In this document: piece after piece, positions 12,851-27,800 of the stretch
Layout: every line of letters begins with the position of its first letter
How positions within the stretch are numbered: the first letter of the stretch is position 1
Assembly: GCF_040954835.1 (NCBI RefSeq)
Contig: NC_090707.1
Location: 24,260,570-24,324,569 of the forward strand
Origin: Lepisosteus oculatus
Lineage: Eukaryota; Chordata; Actinopteri; Semionotiformes; Lepisosteidae
Direction of reading: 5' to 3'
Length of the DNA: 64,000 nt
Program-made: the position numbers and the translations under genes
Notes under the pieces: model-generated
Told to the model about the DNA's origin: nothing
The model's input: only the letters and a program-made list of their open reading frames with translations
Databases searched by the model: none

Positions 12851-15800
12851 TCAGGGCCTGGCAGTGGGAGCTCGGCTCCTCCGGTGCTCCTGCAGACAGC
12901 GTGTGGTGCAGAAGGAGAAGTCCAAGTATTCAAAAGGGATTTTTCCCTGGAGTGATTCCCCACATTGCCAACAGCGTCTGAAACACAGCGCCAAAGGTCT
13001 TCAACAACAATACAAGCTCCCCGTTGAGTCACACAGTATGTCAGCTTCTGAAAGTTCAGAAATTCTTCAGCTTAGGAGTTCACAGGTACCAAACTGCAGG
13101 ACAGAGTAAACTGTTCAAAGAGCAGTAGTATACAGACACACAAGCACATTCATTTGGTTTTGTGTTTTGGACTTGGTATACATGTGAAATCAAAACCACT
13201 GTAACTAAAACTCCTTGACAGTTTTCAAACTTGGCCAACCAGTTATGTACTAGTACCACTAGTTTCATCATTGAATAGTAAACAAAAATGGAAAACACAA
13301 CCACAAATACCAAGTTGAAAGGAAATGTTATCACTTCACATGCTTAATTTACAATAAATATGTATGTAAACCATGTTCCTTGTATTCTAGAATTTGTATC
13401 TCTACAAATCACAGTCATAGACATTGGACTGCTCTTTTATTAAAATATTCAGTTCTTAAATACACTATGTTTTTACAGTAAATAGCTGTAGTATGTTACT
13501 GCAGTATGGTGATTGTATTGTAATCATGTGAATTATCATGTCTATAACTAGCACACATATTTTAAGAAAGCAGGTAGGGTGAAGGCATAGCAGAGGCCTC
13601 AGCTACTAGAAAGAATTATAGTCTGAGTCCAAACAAAGAAAACTCCTCCTATCAAATATTCAATAAATACTAAACATGAAGAATAAAATCAGACACAGAA
13701 GGTTCCATTCCTGTTCCAGAAGAGCCCCATTCCAGCTAGTTTTTTAGGTAATAATTAAATAATCAATGAAAAAGCATTGCACAATTTAAAGATTTCGGAG
13801 TTTGTTTAGAACAAATATATGAATGATCTTCATCTTTCAAGAACCAGAGTTCCCAAACCTGAAAAAAATAAGTACTGTACTTGATTTATTAAATAACTCA
13901 CCCATTTTCCTAATCTTTTTCTTCTCCATAGTTTTTATAGGATTGAGGATTGAGTATATAGCCCCACTGTACCTTGCATTAGAAACTGTGCCTCCACTTG
14001 TTGCCATCTGGTGTGCCAACCTTCTCTCTGCTGCCACAGCTCTCTGTGGAAGAATTAAAGAATTATTTAATTCTTTATTATTATTACAGGGTTCAGAGTC
14101 TGGCTATTAAACATTGTTTTTTAATGTGAATTTAAAATGGCTTCATAGTTTATACACTCTGCTCTGTTTTCAGATTTTCAAACTTCTTAAAGACTATAGT
14201 CACATTGGGGTGGGGATTTTACAATGCTAGTATTTTGATGTCGAAGTACTGTCCAATAAAATTAAAATTCAGAGGTCACTGAATATGACAGTATTATAAA
14301 CTATACATAATTACATTTATTTTCTATTTATGAATAAAAGAGTCATTCTGAAAGTTTGAAAAGGCAATTTTCTACATAGGAAAAACTGATTCTTTCCAGA
14401 GATAAAAAAGACAGATATTATTTCTATTATTCTGCTGTGTATAAGACATTATGCCAGACAAATATGCTTTTCTAATAAACAATAGATCTCGATTAGTGGG
14501 TTAGCAACTGAAGAATTAACAATCTAGTCACTATATTTGGTATTAGTCATTTTCCCCTTCTCAAGTAAAGGACTAATCTGACTCCCCCCAGTGAGTGAGC
14601 ACATTAAATTTCTGTTTTCTTGGAGAGATAAGTGAACACAGCAGCTCCACGACTCTGTCTTACCTTCTCTCGATCGCTGAGTGCCGCGTATCTCCTCTTC
14701 TCTTCCTCTTCCACTTCCTGTTTCTTCCTCTCCTCTCTCTGTTCCTTCTCCCGCTGCTTCTTTGCGGCTTTCTGTGCCCTTTTCTTCTCCATCTTTTTTG
14801 ATTCAATCTCCGCCGTCAGTGGTCCTGGGACCTCATACACAGACACAATCAGTTTATTCCACAATCTCAAATCGCCTGTGTATCACAGCAATTATAACTG
14901 CCATCAAGCTTTCACAGCACATTTCCTTGAACCCTTTCATGTACTGTATATCACTATTAAGATCTAATCACAGATTACAGGTTAACTGAATTACTTGAGC
15001 AGGGCAATATCACCTTGGCTAATGCATGATACAATTTTTAACATTACAACTCTTGATTAGAATTCTATGATTTTAACTATATATTTGAAGCATTTTGTTT
15101 GCCTTTAATTTATCTCCTGGCATTGTCTGGAAGATATAAGCAATGTGTCAACATAAACACCCATGTCTTTTTCATACGTAGTTTGGTCTGGTGGAAAGTT
15201 AGCAACATAAAAGCTCAGGTACTTAAAGTTGTCTCGCAACACACAAAATGTTTACAGAAGTCATCCAAAAAGCCTACCTGTGCTTTGATATAATCGTATT
15301 TGTTAGGGTTCTCAGCCATGTACTTGCGAAATTCATTCCTGGTATCCTTCTCAGCAGCCACTGCGTACGGAGTCTGTCCTTTCTTGTCTCTAAGAACGAT
15401 AAGAGAAACTCAAAACACAGCTTCTGCTAAGCACTTTTTTTAGGATAGATGAGTTTTTTTTAGATTTCTCTGCAACTTTATTTGTATATTTTACAATGTA
15501 TTTATTACATATTTATCAAGATAATTATGAATGATTAATAATTTAAAAGGGAACTCCAATTTCTCAGACTAGTTTTTAATTTCGGTTACAAAATAAATTA
15601 ATTTATGGTATTGCAACATTTTATAAATTCCAAATTAAGCACAAAATAGTGAACGTTTTTACAGTATGTGAAAGTATTGCATAGTTGCCATGTTGTCAAG
15701 TTTGAGATGTGAAGTGGCCCTTCCTACTCACTAGTCACTAAAATGACTAATGTAATGTGATGTAAAAGCAAATAATTAAGAGTAGTATACCAGACATTTT

Positions 15801-18800
15801 CACATCATGATCCGAGAGTTAACAAGTAATATTTGTCAGCAAAAACGGTCTCGAAATCGAGAGCAATATTTTTATTGGATTAAAAGAGATGTATTCACAA
15901 GCCTGCTTGTTTACCATGTAATAGGGACACTTCACCTAAGCAGAAGACTGGTTGCCTTGTTCTGAATCGCAGAATATGGCACTGCACATACCTGGAAATG
16001 TAATCTATTTTGTGATGTAAATTGGAGGTTTTACATGTTACTGTGTACATTTTACTTTCATTGTGGTTTGAAATGCACTCATCAATGCCAGTTCTTTCTA
16101 ACCCCAAAATCTAAAAATAGCATTGTAGTTCCCCTTTAACTTTATTCAATTTTTTTAATAAACCAATGACTGCACATCAGTTTCAGCTAATAATTACTTA
16201 AAAGAACTGAAATTCTTACCACAGGACAATCAAATCACAATATACTGTATGTTGTTTAAAAATCCTACGGGCCTTCTTTCAAGACCATTACAGAATGACC
16301 ATAAGAAATTAAACGTTAAACAATTGTACTGTATATTACTATTTAGTATTCATTAAGGAGGCTTAAAGAGGTGCTGTTAGCTCATTTTAATCCTAGACAG
16401 GAAAGAGTTAGACAAAATGGAAGTTATGATACTCTTGTTTCTCCTCATAGTTTTAGATGTCTTGTTCATCTGTGCAGATGACTCTGCTTTGTGTACCTGC
16501 ATGCAGGGTCGCTACCAGCATCCAGCAGGAGCCGGATCACAGCTCTGTGCCCTGCTGCAGCTGCAACATGCAACAGGGTGAATCCTGCGGGGTCAATCTC
16601 ACTATTCAGCAGGTCAGAGGTCACTGGAGCATGCGTCTCCACAGAAGGACAGGTCCCATCCTCCCTCCCTGGGCCCTGCGGCTGGAGGAGGCTCAGGAGG
16701 GTCTCCACATCTCCAGTCTTACAGGCAGTGTATAGGGAGTCCCGCAGGCCGTACTCCGGGTATTCTGCGCCCATGCCTGGAAAGGAGCAGATCAAACTGC
16801 GATGTCATTTAAGCACAGCACAGGAATCTTGCAGAGGTTTTCCCTTTCCTGTATGTCCTGTTTCTGTATACTTTTCATGGAACATTTTTGAATAGAATAC
16901 ACTTTGCTTCAATGATTACTCAACTGTCTAATAATACTTCACTGTGTATTGCAAGGAAATGTACTGGGGAAGAAAACTTGTATTATTCAATGTTCTGAGA
17001 TTCACAGGTAAAACACTGTAAGCCAAAACCAGCACAACACAGAAAGTGAAGATGTGATGTTTACCAGACAGTTGATATGATAGAATGTTTTTCCAGCTTG
17101 TAGTTTGTTTATGACAAACTAAACAGAAATCTTTACAAAAATTACTTACTAACATATAATGGGATACTGTGAAATGTAAAAGTGAAACTAAAGGTGTTTG
17201 AAGAAGGCTCCACGGCCGAAACTTTGTGCTTTCTTTCTTCTCTTTTCAGCGTGGAATAAAGCTATTACTTGTTCCTTTGCAGCCTACACATGCTGACGCA
17301 GCTACCCACCTAAACTAAAAAATGAAAAGGAAGTTTATGTAATTAACAAACTGCTCTTCATTCACTAGGGAGAAATACCCTTACTACAAAACATGTCATA
17401 ACAAAAGAAGAAAGAAAGCCATTCCCATTCCAGCTCACCCTGCTCTGGAGAATGAGCTTGAGCCTTCCTGTTCCTCCTGGGTTTCCGCTTTGCCACGGAC
17501 CTCTCTGGTCCCTCCACGCCGTCTGCTGGCTCTGGGTTCTCGGAATACTCTCTCTGCTCAACTGACTCCCTAGACACCAAGTCTAAACACAGACAGCCAT
17601 CAATCACAATTCAAAACTGCCTGCCTCTGACTGTAAAGTCACAGTTAAAAAAATCTGAAATAGAAAACAATTAGGAATCGAACCAAATGCCTGTTACAAC
17701 CAGGAAACCTGTAGAATTAAAAAGGTGAAATATACAGCAAACCCCTTCAAGTAAAAGATGTACATGAGATAAATTCTGATTTTAATTCCATTTTTGTGTC
17801 ACTTATCTCCTTCTACAGTATTGAGGGTTAGCAGAAGCAAACAAGTTGTGTAAATCTAATCCATTGAAACAAAATGTAATAATAATTACATTATTGCACC
17901 TGAAAGCAGTGATATAACTTGTCGAATCACACATGTTGAGAGTTTATATTTATTTTTGTTTAAATAGTTCTGACACTTTGCATTTCCAATCTTACACTGT
18001 AATGACCTCTGTAAGTAAATGGTAAATATGGCAACTCTGGTGTTTAGTTCATTTTAGGGGTCTCCTAGGGCAAAATTTAAAACTGCTTAAAATATCTCAA
18101 TAATTGAGACTTATCGCAGGGTAAAAAAAAAAACAAGAGACAAACTGTCCAAAACTGTCACTAGCTGCACACTGTGGAACATACACAGTAACAAATACCA
18201 GATAAGAGTTTAGTTCTGCATCTATGTGACTCTCCCCTTTAATTCATTTTCTGTTTTTCTTCTATCCTAAGCCACCAATCAGGGTCCGAGCGAAGCCTTC
18301 CTTGTTTTGGAATTCCATTCCCTGGGCTCCCTCTGGGACCTCTGACTGGGACTGTGTTGTTGGATAGGTTCCATTCCCAGCAGATATCTCTGTCAGTCCT
18401 GTCCCACAGGCACCGGGGATTCTGGTTCCCTCCATACAGACCACCAGGAGAGGAGTTTCCTGCCCTGCCACTGTGGCTGAACCGCTCTGCTCTCTGAGGC
18501 CTACCAGACACAGCACGGTTACTGACCTGAGTGCCTCTCCCCTTACTTTTTCCTTTTCGCCTCCTTTTCCTCGGGAGCTCGGCACAGGACCCGATCACCG
18601 GTGGGCTCATCATTCTGAATGATGATTAAGCGCCCGGTCCATCAGAAACAGTGCCAGCTTTCCTATTTTCCAGGCTGTCTGGCCAGTTCTATTTACATTT
18701 AATCGCCTTTCTAATTCTTCACTTTCCCTCAGTTGATCCTGAGAGTTAATAACCCTCACACTCGGCTCTTTTCGGGCTTCTCCATATCTCTCCGGTCCCT

Positions 18801-21800
18801 TGCGCTTGGATTCTGCCCAATCTCACCCACGGCTGTGCCCTGTGTACAGCAGCATTGTAACAATACCACTCATAGCTTGTGGCATACAGAAATACAAAGC
18901 ATGTTGAACTGGTCATCAACCATCAACCATGGTGAGTATGTCATCAACTTTACATTTGAAGTAAACAAGTGCGAAGTGTGTGGAGAAACTCATATCTGAT
19001 TTACTCAAACTCTGCTTTAACAGCATGAGATAAGATAGCATGAGATACCTTTAATGCATAACCTCATTTTTCTTGTCACTTTTTGTAACTGTAAGATGTT
19101 GACCACCTGTACCTGTTGCTGCTGCAGCCTGCTTCTTCTTTTTCTTGTGCCTCTTCTTGCGTGGACAGATCTCGAACTCCTTCAGCTCCAGCGTGCTCAG
19201 GCTCAGCTCCACTGTCTCCAGCTCCACTGCAGGGCTCTCCTCTCCAGAGCAGTCCTTCTCCACCTCCTCCTCCACTGCTGCTGCCAGAGACAAAACACAC
19301 CGCACCCCTGCTCAGATCTGACAGGTGCCCGACTCCCGCGCCATGGGCCAACAGACACAAGTGGGAGAAACTGTCCTTGGGAAAGCATACACACATACTG
19401 TCGTACATTAATCAATGGAATATTTCAAAACTAGCTAGCCTCGCTGTTAGTCTTATGCAATATATCCATCAGTTTTTGCTGGTTGCTTTACATTATCAGC
19501 CCTCTGTCACCAAAAGTAAAACAACTAACACAGTAATAACCTGATTGTTAAAAACCTGCAGATCCCAAGGTCCTATACATAATAACGTTCATGCATACTG
19601 ACTAGTTTTTATTTAAACTTATAAGTGGCTCAAAGCTATGGAAGCCCGTTTCCTCCAGGGAGTAAAAAAAAACGCGCTATGGTATCTTAAATTTCCGACT
19701 TAGCAACTCAGAATTGTGACTTAGCAACTCAGAATTATACACGAACTAGGGTGGTAGCGGCGAGGGCACAAGCCCTAGAACCCGAATCCGTTACAATAAC
19801 AAAAGGACAGACAAGGAAATATGGGCTATTTCGAAGTCGCAATTCTGAGTTGCTAAGTCGCAAATGTGAGATATAAAGTCGGAATTCTGAGTTGCCAAGT
19901 CGCAATTCTGAGTTGCCAAGTCGCAATTCTGAGATACCATAGCGCGTTTTTTTTTTACTCCCTGGCGGAAATGAGCTTCCATACAAAGCTTATTTCTGTG
20001 TATGAAATGCAATGCAATGAAAAAGCAAGAAAAGATTATCAGTGTACTTGGGGTTAATGAACAGTTTTCTGGAGACACAAAATTCACAGTACTAACAACT
20101 TCAGGGAAAACAGAAAAAAAGAAAATCCACAAGTCCAAATCACTGTCCTTGTAAAATGTTAATTCTGTAGTCAATACCAATAAATTCAAAGGAACAAGTA
20201 ATAGGTTTATTAGTAATAGGTTTATAGGAAGTTTCATTTCACACCTCTCTGCACCCATTCTGACTTCACACCTCTTGATTGGCCTCTCTTTCTGTCCCCT
20301 GCTCCCGCCTCTCACTCCTCCTCCCTCCCAACCTTTGTTCAATTCAATTCAAGGTGCTTTATTAGCATGACCGATGGGTACATGTAGTTCTCCCACTACT
20401 TTACCTTTGCCTACTGCCCTGTCTCTCTCACACCTGAAGAAGGCTCCATGGCCAAAACATTGTGTTCTCTTTCTTCTTTTTTTCAGCATGGAATAAACCT
20501 ACTACTTGTGCCTTTGCAGCCTACGCATGCTGACGCAGCTACCCACCTGAACTACTACCAATAAATTCAGCCCATCATGCTTTTAGGACCACTAACTCAC
20601 CATTTATCTGCAGTACGGAAGTGGCTTTTTGTGATGGTTTCGATGCCTTCTTCCACACCTTCTTTGGAGAACTGATGATGTTGGCAATATCAGTGTCTTT
20701 TCCTGCAATGCAAAATCAATACTTATCCTCTTGGTGTAATGTCTTCTCCCATGGACACCACTAGAGGCCACCAAAAATACGGCCACAAAAAATTCTCATC
20801 TCTGTGGTTTTTTATCATGGTTCATCGACCCAAACCGAGACAAAAATACAAATTGTATTCATGGGATCAAACAAAGCTCATTATGAATAAGCAAGATTTA
20901 GCTTTACATACAATGTTTTATCATTAACACTATAATTTATTGACCACAGTATTAAAAACAAGTCTCTTTTTTATAAATTAGAAATGTCAATTTTTTTATT
21001 AGAATCACTGAATTTGGAAGAGTCAACTGATATTTTTCACATCTTGGTTTACACGATGTAAGCCAAGCGATCACACATCGGGAAAAACAAGACTCGCCCA
21101 CCTTCAAACCCTCACCTTTGTCTTTTAACACATCGAATGGCGGTGCAGTGCCAATCAGAGGATAGGCCCACTAACACCACTAACAGTCACTGAGGGCCGA
21201 GAGAACCCAGGCTAATATCACCCTAAACTTGCTAGCGCCCGGGCAATCGTGTGTTGCCGCTTGGGGAATACATGTCATAATCAACTTAACTAGCTTCTCT
21301 TGGCAGAAGCGTTAGTGACTCTAGTGGCAGCTATGCAGGCATGGCGTTCCTTTGTCTAAGATACAGCTCCATGCGGAGAATTAAAGATAGCTTAAGCAAT
21401 AGTGAGAGTGGTTACCATTCATGTCTCTTTTCCTTTCATAGCTAGCATTATATTGATCCACAGATCTCAGCTAAGATTATTTTATGCACCATTTTTTTAA
21501 TTCTAATGCCAAACATTGTTTACCATAGACATGTAACGTGGAGAGGGCCTCATGTACCCTCTTGACCTCGCGGAAGGTGGGGCGACGGGTTGGAAAGGGC
21601 AGTGTGCGGATGCGCTGGTCGTTCCTCTCCAGCGGGGCTGGGCGCCCCCCAAAGAACATGGCCCGGTTATAGGAGGGGGCACGAAGGAATATGGCATTGG
21701 CATCACTAAGGTGATTCGCCCAGCTCTCCAGCAGATCCTGGATATCCTGCAACACAGCACATGGTACCTTCATCAATCCTGAGTACTCTACACCACTCTA

Positions 21801-24800
21801 CACCAGTCCCATCTACAGGCTCTTCATGGGAGCCCTAATAACATGGTTAGTTAGAAAGAAATTGTTGCTGCTGATCAATAGGGACCAGGAAGGTACAGCC
21901 GCATCCACAAAAATATCCAAGAGAAAAAACACACATAAAAATAAATGAAAACAAACAAGCACGTGGCAAGTGCAATTCATTGTACATTCTGTACTAAATA
22001 ACGTTCTGCCACTCGCCGAGATTAACATGCAGGCAAGTGATGAGGGTGGCAACATGACAATAGTACAAAGCAGTAGCTGCAGCCAAACACAGTAGTACTG
22101 AGGGCCAGAGTAAGCCAGGACCATCCTGCATTGCTTATTCTACATTAATATGAAACGGACAGTAGACAATGCTACAGATGTTGGTGCATGTACCATAATG
22201 CCCTTTTTATTCAATCAAGAGACCGAATTCTCTTCAGCAACATGTGTTAAAGTGCAAGTGTCTGTGACAGGTTTATTTTTTGATTAAAATCTTTTTTTCC
22301 TGCATTTTATTTGGATGCATTTTTTACAGACAAAACAATGCACTTTGATAATAATAAAGAAAGTCATGCTGGGAAGCTCTTATCAGTTCTTGTCAGTTAC
22401 TTAAAGAATTAGGCTCTGTACAGTATGAACAATATAAACACCCAAAAATGAACACTGTGGAGTTTTTATAAGGATCTACTTAAAATTCTAATAAAAGATA
22501 CAAATAGAACATTTAAGCCCTCATATCCTCTCCTATGTATTGATTACTCAAAACAAAAAACATTAACTTTTAACACCATGATAACTCCATGTGCTTTAAT
22601 TTGCTAATTAGTGTGATGTCGTACAAATGCTAAATTTTATTTTGTTGATTAAGAACACTAAGTTATGTTGAATAAATAACAATTAGTATTATTACAACTA
22701 TTACTTCAGCATTTTTAACACTGGCCACCACCAAAAAGAAACTAGTGATCTGAAAAATGAGTTTATAATGAAGCTTGACGAGACTCCTGAATCCTTCTCA
22801 AAGTGTGTATTTCAAAATTCACAAAAGTTTATATTTGCAGAAGAGGAAGAAAGGCAAGCGACCAAAACCATCAATCACAATAATATAGATGTTTATTAAA
22901 ACAGCAACAGCTCTTCAAAAGCAGGAATGTGACATCTGCACTCCTCAGGCAAAAGAGAAATGTATGTCTCTCAGTCCAAATAAATTTGACTTATTTGTTC
23001 ATTCATTTTCTTAACTGCATATAATGTCATAAGATATTGATTACCTAAACCTTTTCTAGCTTTAGAAAAACCCCAATTTAACGGAATCACTTTGAATAAC
23101 AACATATTAATTATTCTATTATTAAGTAAAAAAATAAAAAACACAACTACAAATGAATAAATCCACCACATATACAATCAAAAGCAGATCCATTACATTA
23201 TAATGTGGATTTTGCACACTAGTACTGAAAAGCTTCCCTTTGTTTACACTGTAAGATTGGAGCAAGTACATTTGAACAACAGGAGTGTCTGGCCTTGGCA
23301 AACAGCTTGAGACTGTTCAGCATAGAAACTGAATGGGAAAGTGGTTGAGTTTAGTAAGAAAGCAGACGGAGGAGATGGCCCTACCTTCAGCAGTGCGGCC
23401 TCATTGTACCTGCGCAGGGCTGCGCCAGCAGATTTGGGAGCATGGCTGCGGTTCTGGGAGTCTCTCAGGCCCTGTGCGGTACCACGCTTCGCACGAACTG
23501 TATACCGATGGAAGGTCTTGTGCTGCAGAATGTCCCTCCTGGAAAATCAGGAGAAAGAGGTCTGCGCAATTGTTTACGTGCCCCAGCTAACAGAACAGAA
23601 CTGGAGATGAAAAGTATGTCAACAGGTGTCTCTACCGATGCAGCATAGAGACTATACATATTGTAGATGCCAATATCTCATCTATTAGAGGATTTTGCCT
23701 TTCTTTCCTAGCATTAGATCAATGATCTAATAAAACTCAGTTCAAACATCAGAACAAAGAACAGCACAGTATCACAATGAGATCCTTTCTTATTAAGACT
23801 GCTTCAACAACCTTTATTTCTATAGCTTTTCCATTTATAACAAAAGGTCCTCAGGTGTGTAATAATTTCACCCAAAGTTAATACATAGTTTTACAATGAA
23901 GAGTTATTCCACAGATGATAGGATACACTATACTGTAAAGAGGCGCCGTCCTTTGGATGAGACGTAAAACCGAGGTCCTGACTATCTGTGGTCATTAAAA
24001 ATCTCAGCGAGTTTCTCTGAAAGAGTATTGCTGTAACTCCGGCATCCTGACCAAAATTCCCATTGGCCTTTACCAATCATGGCCTCCTAATAATTCCCAT
24101 CTCTGAACTGGCTTCATCACTCTGCTCTCCTCCCCACTGATAGCTGGTGTGTGGTGAGCGTTCTGGCGCACTATGGCTGCCGTCGCATCATCCAGGTGGG
24201 GCTTCACATTGGTGGTTGCTGAGGGGAGTCCCCATTACCTGTAAAGCGCTTTGAGTGGAGTGTCCAGAAAAGCGCTATACAAGCGCTAAGCAATTTTTAT
24301 TATTATTATTTGTTACATTATCTCTGGGTCAGACTCTTGTTTCTGGCTATGTGGTGGTGTAATTATGAATCTAGAAATAACTATGTAGCACCTGCTGAAA
24401 TAAATGTGTCAACAATGAACAGTGTCAACACTTTCCTGTCATAAAAACTTTTTCAAAAAGGGAGTTGTTGTACCCTTGAAACACTGCTCCAGCAAAATGC
24501 CCTCCTCCAGCCATCAGGATGACCCACACAGCCTTTTTACTGAGCTTCTGTAGGGAGGCTGCCAGGTCATTTTCACTCTCCATCTGCAAGACAGCAGGAG
24601 AGTTTGACACAATTAAACTTTATCCAAAGGACAATATCATTTGGGACAGTACTGACAGCATTAACATCAAAGAATTCTTAACTCCCTCCTAAAACATACA
24701 ATAATGCTGTAAAAACAGCTGGACTAGTTAAAAAATAAATTGAATCAGTCACAGTTGCCTAGTTATAAGCAAAAAGCATTAAACAGGGGGGTACAGAACC

Positions 24801-27800
24801 ATAACATTAGACTATCATTTTTTGAGCATTCTGTCTTAATATCAACAGCACCTGGGGATCACATTATAAAGTACCTGCACTGCCAGGTGTTAAATCTGAA
24901 TTTATAACTGAGAGAGAAGAACTTTAGAAGAACCTCATTTCACTCTGGGGCATGGATGCAAGAGTGGCCGCAGTGTGCCACAATGAAAAAATATTTTTTT
25001 GTATTTTTAAAATCATGGCTTTTACACTCAATATTTAAAACTGACACATCTGCCAGAAATGATCCAACCATACAGTCTGTAGACCCAGGCACCCTAAAGT
25101 GAGAGAATGTATGGAGAAAGTATAGATGCAGTATACGACAGTGTTTCTGCTCTCGACTGGCTTATCCTCTATCCTTGCTTGTACCTTCTTGCTGCACAGT
25201 ATGCAGCGGTAGACAGACAGATACTGCCCCTTGGAGTTACTGAAGAGGACTCTGCAGGAAATGCGCCCAGTCGACACCTCGCTGTCAGGAGGACTGTCTG
25301 TCCCAGCTGAGCCACTGTCCCGATCACCACGGTAACCCCAGTCACTGTCAGAGCCTTCATCTTCAGAGTCTGACCCAGAGATACTGGACAGGTCACCTGA
25401 CAGCAAACAGCAAGCACTGTTATTTCTCAAGCATTCAAAACAATAAAATCCTAGGAGCTAGTCTGATATCGCTTTGTTGGTAATGGAGGAGTCCTTCAGA
25501 TACATCCCAATGCAGGTACTAGATCTAGTGAATAACAAATCCACCCCTGCAAAGTTGTTTTCAAGAGAATATTTTTAAAAGCATCTTTCTGATAAAGGTG
25601 CAGTTGACAGAGAAAAAACAGCAGAATTTCCCAACAGCAGACATCTCAAGTGTCAATAATCAATACTATTGATCAATAATCAATATTTCAGACCCATCAA
25701 GTAAGAGAAATAAAACATAATACCGAAACGTTTGTGAGGCAGACTGACCTGTAAATGAAAAAAATGTATTTTCTTTTCCTATCACATGGATCGGCATTAA
25801 GGTACAGTGTTAGCAAATCAAACAGGAACTTATGAAACAATTAAAAACAGAGGAAGAATAATCTAAGTGAAATACCCAATAATCCTTATCTATTGTGCTG
25901 TGCTTCCATGTAGAAAATATAATGCCTAAATCTAAAACAATGTTCATTAAGTATCAAATAAAACTTCTAAAGTCATTTTTACTTTAAAAAAATGGTAAAT
26001 GCTCTATGTTGTCTGTAATATAAGACGTGGGTTACCTACCACAAACCTACTGGTTTTGAATCCAGTCGACCCTAATTACCTACAGGTAACTAGAGCCTTA
26101 ACTGAACTAAAAAGTTGCTTAATTGGAATATCCGCAAGTTTGTTTTCTACTCCAAATTTTGGGATTTTATTTTATGCAACAGTTAAAAGGCAACATGTTT
26201 CGGAACTGAAATAAACCTATTGCTGAGTCCAAAAAGGGTACAATTGTGTAACTGAGAGTTCAGTTGAAACAAAAACCAGCGGGTGTGTAGGCTTTTAGGA
26301 CCAGGATTGGGATCAGTAGAAATAAGAAACATTCTTTTAAAAAATCTAAAGAATACCAATTTACCTCTGACTACAGACAACCCACTGTAGCTGAAAGACT
26401 CATCAGCTTTCAGGCAGGTCATCTTTGCACTGCTACTTAAACTGCTCCAAACTCTGTGCCAAAACTATACTCATTATTCAGTTCATAAGAACATTTGATA
26501 ATTTTATGGGGGGACTGTAAGCAACCCGACAGCATGACTGTTTCTGAGGTAGTGTGAAAACCTGTAACTACTTTCCTATAACACTTGGTACCCCTACCAA
26601 TCTAGACTATGCAGCGCCATGAGGTACCTGCTCCAGTCCGGCTCTCAAACTCCTCTGCAGTGGTGGGCTGTGCCCCCAAAAGCCGCTGCCGCAGGTTAAA
26701 CCGGTGCCAATCCAGTCTGTAATGTTCTGTCTGAGAGCAAAAGGAAACCAGCACACATCATTGTTTTCAGATTGTCTTAACCAAAGCACATTAAGCATGG
26801 GTCATCTCCAAGACTATAAATGCAGCTGAGAGTCACTTACAATAGGACAATAGACAATAGGACAATCAGATTACATCTTACGTTGAATTGATTACTGCCA
26901 TTCCCCAATCACTGTGGTATCTAAATCCAAACTAAACAAATTTCAACTTCAGTACAGCCAGAATTCTGAACAAGCTGCTTCCAAGCAATCCTGTCCTGGA
27001 GTCTTTGCACTGGCTTCCTACCAGGTTTTGTGTCTACATAATAATCCCCATGCTCACCTACAGTATAAGGCTTTATGTGGCTTGGCACCTCAGTACCTCA
27101 TTATCTTCCTACTCTCCACCTTGCAATTTTTGTTCAACTGATTCTGGTCCCCTGTTTGTCCCCCAGACTAGCTTATACTTTATGGGTGACAGGGCTTTCT
27201 CTTGTTATGCCCCAGATCTCTGGAATCCAGTCCCCAAGGATATCATATAATAATAATAGTACAAAATTAGTAGTTTGTCAGTTAAGAATGCATACAGACA
27301 TTGCTTTCTCTGAAAGTGACATATTGTGTTTGTGAAGAGCAATCAGAAGAGAAATAAGTTATGTGAACCCCACCCTAGCTATCCTGAAGGGAATTTTCAA
27401 ATATTTAAATGTAAATTTTAAATTAATAGACATACTGAAGACATACTAATTACAATTTTCTTTTTTTATTTACATTCAAGTCTAGGCTGTGTTTTCATTA
27501 CCTATCACTGACTGGTGACTGCTTTCTATGATATGATTTGATATTATTTAAAGAAAAGTAGTGAGTGAATTATAAGTAAAAATAGCAATTTAAATAGGCC
27601 AGGATATATAGTTCAGTATATACTTGAGTATATAATAATTATTTTTTAAAAATGAGAGGAAAATTACAGATGTATTCAATTAACTCAGGTATTTGCCGAG
27701 GAAGAAACTGATAATGGGCCTCAGCCTAATGAACTAACATTAGTACAGAAGAGTTAAGTGTCACAGTCACTTAAAATAAAGAAATCTCTTAAGAGAAGGA

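Noticed and set aside
14604-14989. Plus-strand Ser/Leu/Pro-rich frames opposite ankzf1 exon 13
   Set aside because: Antisense shadows of the Lys/Glu-rich coiled-coil exon.
19791-20342. 183-codon minus-strand frame with repeated NSELRL-like peptides
   Set aside because: The repetition comes from the MITE 19-mer read in one frame. It has stretches of random hydrophobic sequence and no family match.
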